Source: Siphonodentalium dalli
Taxonomy: Eukaryota; Mollusca; Scaphopoda; Gadilida; Siphonodentaliidae
Direction of reading: 5' to 3'
Assembly (NCBI GenBank): GCA_032622095.1
Contig: CP136063.1
Location: 142,927,950 to 142,991,949 of the forward strand
DNA: 64,000 nucleotides
Below, piece by piece: positions 12,256 to 22,164 of the stretch (its first letter is position 1; each line of letters opens with the position of its first letter). Under the pieces are notes generated by a model that was not told the DNA's origin, did no database searches, and saw only the letters and a list, made by a program, of their open reading frames with translations. Made by a program: the position numbers and the translations under genes.

Positions 12256-13006
12256 TCTACTATATATTTTGGGACTTCTGTCTGTCTGTTTGTTGTTTGT
12301 CTGTTAGATATGGCCGGGAAAACTGCCAGACGGATTTTGACGAAATTTTATACCTAGGGTTACTTTTTTCCAGGGAGTGTTTTGTTCTGGTAAAATCGTC
12401 AAAAAGGTCAATTCAAGGTAAAATCTGGTAAAACGGGACGGATTTCGACGAAATTTGATACCTACAGATACTTTTATTCGGGGAGTCTTTTGGACGGGTC
12501 AAATCGTTACCCCGACCAGACATTGACCTTCAAAAAGGTCAATTCAAGGTCAAATCTGGTAAAACGGACGGATTTCGACGAAATTTTATACCCATGGGTA
12601 TTTTTGTCCGGGGAGTGTTTTGGACGGTTTCAAATCGTGACCATGACCTGACCCTAACCTTCATAATTGTTCATTCAAGGTCAAATCGCGAATTTTGACG
12701 GGATTTCGACAACATTAGATACCTAGGGTTACTTTTGTACGAGGAGTGTTTTGGACGGGTCAAATTGTGACCCCCAACCTGACCTTGACCTTCAAAATGG
12801 TCAATTCAAGGTCAAATCGGGTAAAACCTTACGGATTTCGACGGGTACTTTTGTCGGGTTCTTTTGTCTGGGGAGTGTTTTGGACGGGTCAAATCGTGAC
12901 CTCGCCCTGACCTTGACCTTCAAAATGGTCAATGCAAGGTCAAATCGCCCAATTCGCCGAAAAGCAGAGGGGAAACAGCCCGGACGAAGTCGGGTCCACA
13001 AGCTAG
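12256..13006 (+). mobile_element. Helitron-like element with ~129-bp satellite, type B
   Basis: The segment starts TCTACTATATATTTTGGGAC, followed by CTGTCTGTCTG. It holds about four units with ACGGATTTCGACGAAATTTG, GGGGAGTGTTTTGGACGG and a TGACCTTGACCTT/TCAAGGTCAAAT core, spaced 128-130 bp (cores at 12780 and 12908, diverged ones near 12520 and 12649). It ends with a hairpin (CCCGGAC GAA GTCGGG), eight bases, then CTAG and T at 13003-13007. TC at the start, hairpin, CTAG and a following T are the Helitron terminal signature. A second, inverted copy with the same 5' end lies at 58262-58668. Confidence 0.65.
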
Positions 13007-13007
13007 T

Positions 13008-13821
13008 TAATTATATTTTCAATGATTTTACTTCCAATTTTATTTTTTTCATTGTTCAATGTAATATTTATCAAGTTTAAATCTAATTCTGTTAGTGGGT
13101 ATTGATTAATGTGAGAAGATTGATGGCCCATATGCCAAGTTCTGTGCTAATTCTTCAGTTTTACTAAGAAAATGAAGGATTTTTCGCGAATTGTACTGGC
13201 CCACAACTTATTACTTTCGGGAAGTCGGTATCCGATATGTAGCGTACTGGTCTCTTGTGCTAGCGGACCTGGTCAGGGTATTCTCACAAAAATCAGAACT
13301 TAGTCAGATACCAAGTTTGTCAGGCTGAAACGTCTCATTCGAGATCACTGAATACAGACCCGAATGCCAAATGCTTACTCCCCCATTATTAACGCCCTCG
13401 GGTGTATACTGTCCTAGAGATTCTAAATAGCTATGGTTCGCTGGGCGTTTTATATATAGATAATGGGTTTTTCCGGTTGTGACAATTCGCAGTTGGTCCC
13501 TATTTGCGGAAGTCTATTTGCGGAGATCCCCGAATTCGCGGACGTCCCCTAAAATTGTCGAAATATGTTGATTTTAATGAGGGAACGGGTGCGTATATAT
13601 ATCAATTGATATGTATTTTAAACAAATAAAGACACGATCATCATAATAGTAGTTTGTTCTATCAATCATATCATCATCATCATCATCATAATACGGAACA
13701 AGTTTTGCGACTTTTCGTCCCAATAACATCATTTGTAATGCTTGTTTACAAATATATACATCGTCATTCGATATTTACTTGTGAGTCACTTTAACATATT
13801 ACTTGTCGTCGAACTCGAATT
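13008..13821. other. Unrecognised sequence with (ATC)n
   Basis: No gene recognised. A short ATC microsatellite lies at 13665-13690. Confidence 0.4.
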
Positions 13822-14400
13822 TTATATAATTATTACGAATGAGTCTATGTATATTTTGAATTGATCGAGTGTTGGAGCCTCAACAGCGAAGTCTGGCAGA
13901 GAGTTCCGGCTATTTATCACCCTCTTCGTGAAGAAATATTTTCCTATGGCCTTGTTAACAATTGGCATATGTAGCTTTTTAATATGTCCTCTTGTTCTTC
14001 CTGATGAATGTCTTTCTAATAGGTCACAGGCATTGATATTGTAATGACCATTCAACAGTTGATATACCTCGATTAGATCTCCTGTAAATATTCCATATTT
14101 TAAAGACATCAGATTGAGTCTTATCATTCGGTCTCGGTAGCATAGAGTTTTGATTTGACGAACTTCTAGTTTCGTTGCTTTTCATTGTATTTCTCTAACA
14201 CAATGCTTTGATATTTGTGATGTGGGCTCCACGCATAGTTACAGTATTCTATGATAGGTCTGACCATGCTTATGTAGAGCGATTAGAAAGTGTCGATGTC
14301 CAAGTTCGTGAAAGTTCTGTTGACTGTGCCGATGATTTGGGAAGCTTTATTGTTTTAGGATATTGTAGAAAGGCCGCGATAATCTGGTCGTATCAAATTA
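13822..14400 (-). pseudogene. LINE ORF2 C-terminal fragment (CR1/Jockey-like)
   Basis: The minus frame 14127-13822 (101 codons) carries the conserved tail of CR1/Jockey-type ORF2 proteins: LKYGIFTGDLIEVYQLLNG, TRGHIKKLHMP, then KYFFTKRVINSRNSLPD and FKIYIDSF. Upstream on the minus strand (about 14330-14180), in other frames, are IGTVNRTFTNLDIDTF and LYISMVRPIIEYCNYAWSP, the usual preceding motifs of the same region. The reverse transcriptase core, endonuclease and a clear 3' tail are missing, and the reading frame is broken between the two parts. It is a 5'-truncated, decayed copy. Confidence 0.8.
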
Positions 14401-14734
14401 AGCTATAGCGATGGGATATCTCGCATGACAACACATTTCGGGTTTTCGTGGGATGTGTATTCGCTGGATGTCTTATAGTTGCAGTAACTATTATGATCGC
14501 GTTAATTGCTTTCGATGTTTAGGTATGAACAATGGCTGGGCCATACACTCTTGGTGGGAACACAGTGCCTCCTATTTTTGATCCGCATTTAGAAGCTTTC
14601 TGGTGTGGTGAATGAGAAACATGCAGTAATAAGCCGTAGCCATGTAACCAATATATTTTATATTATAATTTATATTTATGGCTAGTAATATGATCTTGAG
14701 GGCGTTACCATTTCTGATTATGGTTTTCTTGTAA

Positions 14735-14870
14735 CAGTTGTCCAGGTCGTGGGTGCAGTACGCTGTCAGATCGGGCGCGGACATTTTTGGCTGACCCGTG
14801 TGCACTCATTGGGTGCACGTTAAAGAACGCTACTAGAGTCACCACAGGTTTATAAAGTTACTCGGCCGTG
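14735..14870 (+). mobile_element. SINE-like fragment
   Basis: GGCTGACCCGTGTGCACTCA followed by GGGTGCACGTTAAAGAACGC matches the body of the SINE at 4975-5556 (ACTGTCCCGTGT and GTGCACGATAAAGAACCC). The tRNA-like head and the tail are not visible. It is a fragment or a relative sharing that domain. Confidence 0.4.
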
Positions 14871-15214
14871 GAAGCACCTGGACCAGTTTTTAATCTATCC
14901 AGTAACTCGAATAAAGACATCTTTCCAAAATTACCGTACATCGATCAGATAGAACATAAAGCGGCAGGAGTAAACTGCGACGTGGGCAAAATCGTGCCCG
15001 CGTTGGGGTTTACTCCGACACCGTGGGTGTCACATGTAATTGTCAATATTTCCCTACTTAAATGCGGAAAATTCAAATGTGAATGTAGATTTAGTTTCCT
15101 AAACTATCTATATTAATCGAACCTTGACAACGTCGTTCAAATTTATCTCCACGCACTCATATTGGAGCTGAAAAAAACACACAAAATTGAAATATGGAAG
15201 CTTATTGTTAAAAT

Positions 15215-15445
15215 TCATTGAGAATTTCGTAAATTTATGGAGCTTTATTCGCCGAACTGTTGACATTTGGTTGAAGCTTGGTTCATCAAGCACCTCGTGG
15301 ATTCGGAGTTGTGTCCGAAGAGAAATAATTAATAAAAACATGTCCCTCAAAACAAAGCTACATGTAGTATTCACTAATGCCCGCAAAGGGGTTTAATCAA
15401 TATTTGCCCACATCGGGTATTATAAGATGACCAACGTGCTAAGGC
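15215..15445. repeat. Dispersed repeat R, copy 1
   Basis: It matches 43085-43320 in the same orientation at roughly 80 percent identity, sharing TGGAGCTTTATTCG, ACATTTGGTTGAAGCT, GGAGTTGTGTCC and TTTGCCC..C..CGGGTATTAT. The open frame is conserved on both strands of both copies, so coding direction cannot be inferred from this pair alone. Confidence 0.7.
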
Positions 15446-15529
15446 CATATATATATTATATAGTATTAAAGTAATGGCCAATTTTTCATTTTAATAATTT
15501 AATAACGAAATGATTGTTCACTTTTTCAG

Positions 15530-15697
15530 ATACTGGTAGGTAAGCTTGATCCAAAAGTAACTGGGGAGCCGCTATTGAAGCCACCACCCGAGGCAGACCG
15601 TCAAGACAAGCCGAAGAAAGTTGGCATTTCACTTGAGCAGGTCAAGTGTCGGGTAGAGATTCAGTCGACGTTCAAATGGCTGGATATTCCACGTTGA
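15530..15697 (+). other. Candidate 3'-terminal coding exon (unassigned)
   Basis: A strong acceptor (TTGTTCACTTTTTCAG, ending 15529) opens a 55-codon frame ending in TGA at 15695-15697. An AATAAA lies about 23 bp past the stop (15720-15725). The segment is markedly more GC-rich than its surroundings, and the predicted peptide is hydrophilic and proline/lysine-rich, with VTGEPLLKPPPEADRQDK and CRVEIQSTFKWLDIP. There is no start codon, so it would be a terminal exon of a gene whose other exons I cannot place. I do not recognise the family. A processed fragment or fossil exon is also possible. Confidence 0.4.
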
Positions 15698-16689
15698 TTG
15701 CCGCTGATCTTGGCGTGAAAATAAAAAGCGTTAAAGGTGGCTCTATATGAAGATAAAGTATGAATGCATACTCTGTACTATTATATACATAAAATTACTT
15801 ATAGCCTCGACTTCATGAAAAGCGTTGAAGATGGCTTTGACAGTCTTCATTGGAATGGAAGGGGGTTATGAGATTGGAGCGGTGGCTCTAACAACCCTCC
15901 AGAATATTCTGCTATACAGCGGACAGCATCTGCTATTATTGTAATAAAACAACTGGATTTGCCGTCAGTGAAATTAAAGCCAAGATGCGCAGGAGAGAGC
16001 TAATCACGTTTGTGCATGCAAAATTCTCACATATTTGATATTTCACATTCAGCTGGCTATAAAACCATGGAGGACTTTGAGAGATAACTCAACAAGTTGT
16101 GCTCTTGTAATGTTTGCTGGCATAACCCTCTGTTGCTGTTGTTGCTGTTGTTGTTGTAGGCTACAATGCATAGACATCGTCACTCTCACAAGTTCCTCCA
16201 ATAACTTCCGGTATTTACAACCTCGAGAATGAAGCCTGACTGTAAACATGGCGTTATGGAGTGATCAAGTATCTTTAATGCTCTTGACGGAAACTTTTTT
16301 CGAGCAAATTAATTCAACTGTTATATGGTTATCAAATGAGCGGTCCCAATCATACGTTCCACACCGACGCAGTTGTTGTTAACAGCGTATCTTTGATATA
16401 TTTTACTTGATGTGGAGTAGGCGTCAAAATACACTGTTTTATCACGCAATAACTCAATAGTACTGCACGAATTTAAATACGAGTAAGGTAGTATCTGTCA
16501 AAAAACTAGTGCAGTTCCAGTCGGCACACATTTTCTTTCATGGACACTTTGAACTTGAAGACTAGATAAATGTACATGTATATTTTGTATAGACTAATAA
16601 TTACAATGAAATATCAAATTTAATATTTTGCATTCATGTTTTCTTGATTGATCCCGCTTAACGGTGGTTTATTATACTAGTAATGTGGT
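15698..16689. other. Unrecognised sequence with a TGT/TGC run
   Basis: No gene recognised. A TTG/CTG trinucleotide run at 16127-16157 produces open frames on both strands (poly-Gln or poly-Cys) that are best explained as microsatellite artefacts. Confidence 0.4.
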
Positions 16690-17690
16690 TATTTACCACC
16701 CTGAACACTAGATCCACAATGGTTTATTTCACTATGGTTTATCAAATGGTGATTGTAAACCATGGTTTTACGACCCAAAACACTGTTTTGAATTGGTTGT
16801 AAAACTATGGTGTTCACCATGGTAACAACATTAGTAAAATGAACCAGTTAATTTACAACGGTCTTTCGAGTGGTAAAGCTAGTGTTGTACTATGGTACTT
16901 TTATCATATATTTTTATATACTGTACACTGTAGTAGAAAATGTAGTTAATTTACATTTACAACAGTTATTTTTGTGGTGAAAACGGTAATTTGTACATGG
17001 CATGGTTATAACCATGGTAAATTAACTACTATTGTTTACTATAGTTTTACAACACAAATAACCGTTGTAAATTAACCACCAAAATAACCGTTATAAATTT
17101 ACCACCCAAATAATCGCTGTAAATTAACTATAGTTTCAGATAACAGTTGTAAATTAACTATAGTTTCAGATAACAGTTGTAAATTAACTATAGTTTCAGA
17201 TAACAGTTGTAAATTATATGTTGTAAAACTATGATTTTCACCACACAAATAACCGTTATAAATTTACCGCCCAACTAACTGTTGTAAATTAACTATAGCT
17301 TCAGATAACCGTTGTAAATTAACTATTGTTTCAGATAACTGTTGTAAATTTATCTGTTGTAAAACTATGGTTTCACTATGGTTTTCACCACACAAATAAC
17401 CGTTGGTAAATTTACCGCCCAAGCAACTGTTGTAAATTAACTATAGTTTTAGATACCTGATAAATTAATTATATTTGCAGTTAACTGTTGTAAAACTATG
17501 GTTTCACTATGTATTCACCACACAAATAACCATTGTAAATTAACCACCCAAATCACCGTTGTAAATTTACCACCCTAATAACCGATGCAAATTAACTAGT
17601 TTCAGATAACCGTTGTAAATTAACTATTGTTTTTATTATGGTAAACCATGATTTTACTATGGTAAAACAGTAGTACATTTTTATAAGGGA
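16690..17690. repeat. Array of short ATGGTTTTAC / TTGTAAATTAAC motifs
   Basis: About 1 kb is built from a few short words: ACCATGGTTTTAC, ACCACAC.AATAACCG, TTGTAAATTAACTATAGTTT. Three exact 30-bp units run in tandem from 17120 to 17209, and looser copies surround them. The vocabulary matches the block at 11020-11179. The edges are unclear and there is no coding content. Confidence 0.75.
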
Positions 17691-17929
17691 ACAAGCAGGG
17701 TTACCCGGCGTTGCACAGGTTAATGTGATCTGAACCCCTCTGATGCGGACATTTTGTGGAAATATAGAACACTCTTGCTTAAAGTGTCGCACAAATTCTT
17801 TGCGTTAGGTAGGGAGAATTTAAAAACAAATTATTTGCAGACAAAATTACTTTTTCGCCATTTAATGACTATTTCAATCAGAATAATTGGTGATATCATG
17901 GGGTGATTAGACTACATACTATTTTCAGT

Positions 17930-18319
17930 AAAATGTGTGGTCCTGAATTTTCTTTAAATCTGAAATATTGATACAATAGCAACGGAAAAATTGTTCGTCG
18001 ATTCTAATAATACAATAATACGCCGTGAAAATCAGCGCGATCGAGGGATAAATACAACTGAATTCCGTCAGCGTAACAATTGTAGCTGATTCCGTTCTTC
18101 TTGATAACATCGAAAAGTGGATTCATGTACAAATTGAATAAAATGGGCACGTACAGAGATCCCCGAGAACACCATACTTCAACGTAACAACATCCACCAA
18201 AGAATCACCAATTTTCACACGCTGGGTTCTGTTAACAAGGAATTAACAAAACCACTTCAGCGCTGTACGACTTCGCCGAGAAGCGTATTATGATCGAATG
18301 AATCGAAGGCAGCCGATAT
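17930..18319 (-). pseudogene. LINE reverse transcriptase fragment, downstream half
   Basis: On the minus strand this reads ISAAFDSFDHNTLLGEVVQ, then a variant of the GVPQGSVLGPLLF motif ending CPILFNLYMNPLFDVI, then YNCYADGIQLYLS. The catalytic YADD box has become YADG, which would inactivate the enzyme. A stop and frame changes follow. It continues the fragment at 19352-19700, from which it is separated by the inserted element at 18320-19351. Downstream it decays into the array that ends near 17690. Confidence 0.8.
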
Positions 18320-19351
18320 GCCTGATAGCATGGGAACGTTGTTTCACCGTTGGGAAAATCACGTTGAATCAACGTGGGTGGTTTCAGTCGGGTTGACCCT
18401 GTCCCGATGTCGAATTATATACGTCTATTTCCGTCTATGTTTCAACGTAGAAACCTCACCGTTTGATCAACGTTGATCCGTGGTCGGAAACCGACGGTGA
18501 AACGTTGTGACGTTATGACGTTAAACTGTTAGCGTCCCTTCCATTACACGCCATCTATTCACTAACCTGCAGTGTAGTGTCTTCGTGTTTACAAGTTCAA
18601 TATATTTCTATTCTATTGGATAAAATGGAGGTTAAAAGTGCTGTGAAATATTTTCCCGAGAATAAGTCATAAGTTTTTGGCCAGGAACTTGATTGTATTC
18701 ATTCATGTATTAATTTATATGGCATTATTAAAGTGGAGATTTGAATCAACTCTGAATCTGATATTTAATTTCAAGATGGCCGTATACTCACGAAAATAGT
18801 TTCAAATTTAAGTACTAAATAGTGAATAATGTCAATATAAGATTTACATAGCATGCCATAACATTATAGTCATAGTTTAATATAAAGCATTTGAAATTAA
18901 TCATGAATATATATGTATAATAGACTAGTCTATACTGCATGAGTTCATTAATTTCGATATTTTAAAAACAATTGAAATGTTTAATAAGATTATAATCACT
19001 GAAACCGGTGAGCGAGAAATCAGTTCACCATACGTACCACTTGGCAATGGTGGCACTCCTGTATAATTCTTTTGGGTAAACTTCTAGACGGATCTATACA
19101 TTTAGGTCGGCATATATATAACCACTCAAATTCAACGTGTGTAGCGAACGTTGTTTCAACGTCGCACATCACCGTCGGAACAACGTCAGAAACCGACGTT
19201 GATTCAACGTTGACACGGCGTCAGCTTACCGTTTTTCTAACGTCGGATACCGACTGTGGATCGACGTTTCAACGTCGGATCATGACGTTGTTCCGATGGT
19301 ACCGTTGACGTTGTCCTAACATTGAAACAACATTCCCATTATATCTGGGGT
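18320..19351. mobile_element. ~1-kb inverted-repeat DNA element inside a LINE
   Basis: The left end GCATGGGAACGTTGTTTCAC and the complement of the right end (ATAATGGGAATGTTGTTTCA) form imperfect terminal inverted repeats of about 40 bp. Subterminal sequence on both sides is rich in AACGTTGTTTCAACG-like words, a common layout of transposase-binding arrays. It interrupts a LINE frame between ..LIILDI and SAAFD, and ATAT occurs at both borders (18316-18319 and 19352-19355), consistent with a short target duplication. No transposase frame was found. The superfamily is not assigned. Confidence 0.7.
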
Positions 19352-19700
19352 ATATCCAATATAATCAAACATGTCGACTCTCCACGATCCAACGCACGCA
19401 AAATATCATCTTTGACAGAGAGGAGAGCCGTTTCTACCATGTCCTGCTCGGTATGCAGACTGGAAGATTTCATACAGATAATTTTCCACGAGATGGTCAT
19501 TCAGCTTAGACAACACGATACTTTTAAAGACTTTCGATAAGATAGGCAAATTAGAAACTGGTCGATAGTTTTTTGGCGCTTCGTGATCCAGGAAAGATTT
19601 TTTCAACAATGGTTCAACAATACAAAGAGAGCCTTCCGGAAAAGAGGTAGTCGATTCTTTCGGTGCGGATCTACATAATCAATCGGTAGCAGTTGAACGA
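19352..19700 (-). pseudogene. LINE reverse transcriptase fragment, upstream half
   Basis: The minus frame 19609-19406 reads NYRPVSNLPILSKVFKSIV, LNDHLVENYLYEIFQSAYR and AGHG. A frameshift near 19440 leads into ALLSVKDDILRALDRG and CLIILDI. This is the N-terminal part of the reverse transcriptase domain of CR1/Jockey-type LINEs. It continues at 18319 after the inserted element. Endonuclease and 5' sequence are absent. Confidence 0.85.
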
Positions 19701-19854
19701 CTTCAAGGATGTGTTAACAATATTTACATTGAATGACTTCTAAATTTCTTAATCTCAATACTGATAACACAGAACTGATGTTCCTCACGACTTCGCGTTC
19801 CTTGATATAGAAAGTAAGTTCTGCTCTTGTAAGTGGTGTAAAATAACACCAAAC

Positions 19855-20211
19855 ACGTTCAGACGACCACGATTCAATCGTAAGTGGAAGGATTTCCGCC
19901 GTAGAAAGTAACCGGTAGTTATACCGCGCATGCTCACGTCAAAATCGAAGTCAAAACATAATATCAAGCACTGTTTGATTTCAGACTCGAAATCGTGGCG
20001 TATCCTTTGATACCTCCACTTGCGACGTAATCGCAGTCGTGTGTGCGTAATATTCATGGCTGGAAAGATCGCAGGGTTAGTCAATCACATGCTTTACGAA
20101 CAACCTACGATATCATATGTACGATGACATCGCAATCGTGTGAACAAACTATCTACGATCTCGTAGGGCCCGATTCCTCCACTTAGGATTGTATCGTGGT
20201 CGTCTGAACGT
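19855..20211. mobile_element. MITE with ~45-bp terminal inverted repeats
   Basis: ACGTTCAGACGACCACGAT at the left has its complement ATCGTGGTCGTCTGAACGT at the right, and similarity continues inward (CAATCGTAAGTGGA against CAATCCTAAGTGGA). Length is ~357 bp with no coding frame. A target duplication could not be read with confidence. Confidence 0.7.
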
Positions 20212-20589
20212 TCACTAATACGAGCAGACAATGGATCATTTCCGTTATTTCGTTTTATGGCGCGGGCCACAGTGAAAACACATGTTAAAGAGCGTACACC
20301 TGAAAAGTCGTCAGTTGACATATGTGTGTCATTGTCGTTTCAGCACATTATCGATTCTAAGCCGATTTTCTGCTTAGAACAAGTTATATTATAAGCAGAT
20401 GATATGCAGATTTTCGGGAGAACAAGCTGTATAATGAGCGTTCATCTGGTACGTCGTGTCGATGAAAAAACAATTAGCTTAAACAGCGCCTATATGAGCT
20501 TATTTCTAACATTTGGGCGTGGAACTAATGAACCAGCTTTCGATGCCGGCTACACAATTATCGCATGCTTGAACTGTAAATTTTGGAAT

Positions 20590-20695
20590 TTGTTAATTTA
20601 TTTTAATGTCAAGCGCCTTGAAACCTCAATGACATGTGCGCTATACAAGAACTGTGTGATATGATATGATGATATAATGCTATGATATATTCTCA
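20590..20695 (+). mobile_element. LINE 3' end
   Basis: AAGCGCCTTGAAACCTCAAT and GTGCGCTATACAAGAACTGT, followed by a TGATA-type microsatellite, form the typical 3' end of L2/CR1-like LINEs. No ORF2 sequence is recognisable upstream, so it is a short 5'-truncated copy. Confidence 0.6.
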
Positions 20696-21649
20696 GAAAT
20701 TGTATATCCATCACAAAACGTCATTCTTATACATGCATTATAAGTAGTGGCTCTCCTTGTTGAATTAACGTATGATTTATGTTATGTTTTGTGTTGTGTT
20801 GTTAAAATATCTTTAATTGGAATCAACACAGGAACACCATTAACTATTACCTTCGCAAAAATAAAAGACGACAATTGGAATTTACATGGAGATGTATAAA
20901 TATAGTGGGTTAGACTAATATTTTGAGGGCACCTGGTTATCATATATCCATGAAGATACAGATGTTTTAAAGAAATTTCCAGATTTGCCACTGTTCATGG
21001 TGCTATATACTGGCTAATTATTCTCAGTTTAAAAAAAGTTGCTACACATTAGCTACATGTGCCTGATACAGAGCGAGATATTAAGTTGTTTACATGTATG
21101 TTAGGCTATGAGTCTGTTCTACAATGCTCCTTATCGGGCTGATGTACCCTTCTCCGATGCCAGTATTGGAGGATCCTGAAAAGTCGTATGCTACTGACTG
21201 TTTTTTCTTTTATCTCAGAAGAAACTATTTTTGACTGCACACTACGACCACTATTTTTAACAGACCTTCTATAGATTTTTTGTGTGAAAAATATCTTGAA
21301 TGGCATGGACTCAATAGTGTTATAATACATGAGCCATTCTAACATGCCATCCTCTGGCGGTTCAAGGTCCCTCATTTTGCAAGAATATAATAATAATGTA
21401 TCTTTTAAATAGAATGATAAATATACTTTTAATCCTTTCTTCTATGTATATGATTTTGCTAGCTCACTATATGAATGCCGTTATTCCCGCCCCCATATGT
21501 ATATGACAGTTGAGAAGATATAATTGTTCAAGTGACTTAATTCGGTCACCATTTGACGAGCTTGTGAAATATGAGCGCCAAAACTCATTAGAACGAATTA
21601 TGGAGATATCTATATATAACTGTGGTGGATTTATCGAAGACTAAACATT
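20696..21649. other. Unrecognised sequence
   Basis: No gene or repeat recognised. An 89-codon minus frame at 21375-21106 has no family resemblance. Confidence 0.4.
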
Positions 21650-22163
21650 CTTATCAATGAGAAAGATGGAAACGGTTCAGAAAACTGTTGAAAGAACTGT
21701 TCCGAGCGTATCGATGACAAACATTACTCTTTTGCTGTGCGACTTGCATTGGCTACATGTCCGTTACCGAATTAAATTAAAATAGTGGTACTGACATTTC
21801 GAGCTCTTGATGGGACAGCGCATGCCTATATCTATGTGGTGGTGAGCTTCGTTCAACACGGTCATGATATGCAAAAATTCTCTCACTGCCGAAATCTGGC
21901 CATCCTATCGTAGGGGGACAAAGCCTTTCGCATCACTGCCCCAACTATATGAACAGACTTCCGGAAGAACTTATATTATCGCGTTACCTGTTACTACTGA
22001 AAACACACCTGTCCAAAAATGCGCACGGACTCTCATGAATAAATGTTTTATTGTATATATATTAACATTTAATTAGCCACCCATGTATATTATGAAGCAC
22101 CCATAAACACACTTTCGTAAAATAGGCGCTCTACAAATGTGAATAACAATAATTATCATTATG
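21650..22163 (+). pseudogene. L2/CR1-like LINE, C-terminal fragment and 3' end
   Basis: In shifting plus frames the sequence reads LCDLHWLHVRYRIKLK (21733-21780), then GDKAFRITAPTI and MNRLPEELILSRYLLLLKTHLSKN. These motifs, in this order, close the ORF2 of L2/CR1-type LINEs. The 3' end GGCGCTCTACAAATGTGAAT plus AAT/ATT repeats (22125-22163) is characteristic of the same group. At least two frameshifts and several stops make it non-functional. Confidence 0.8.
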
Positions 22164-22164
22164 T

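Noticed and set aside
12751-13080. 109-codon plus frame as a gene
   Set aside because: It lies wholly in the Helitron-like satellite and repeats with its period.
16049-16249. Poly-glutamine protein on the minus strand
   Set aside because: The Gln run is a trinucleotide microsatellite; flanks show no coding character.
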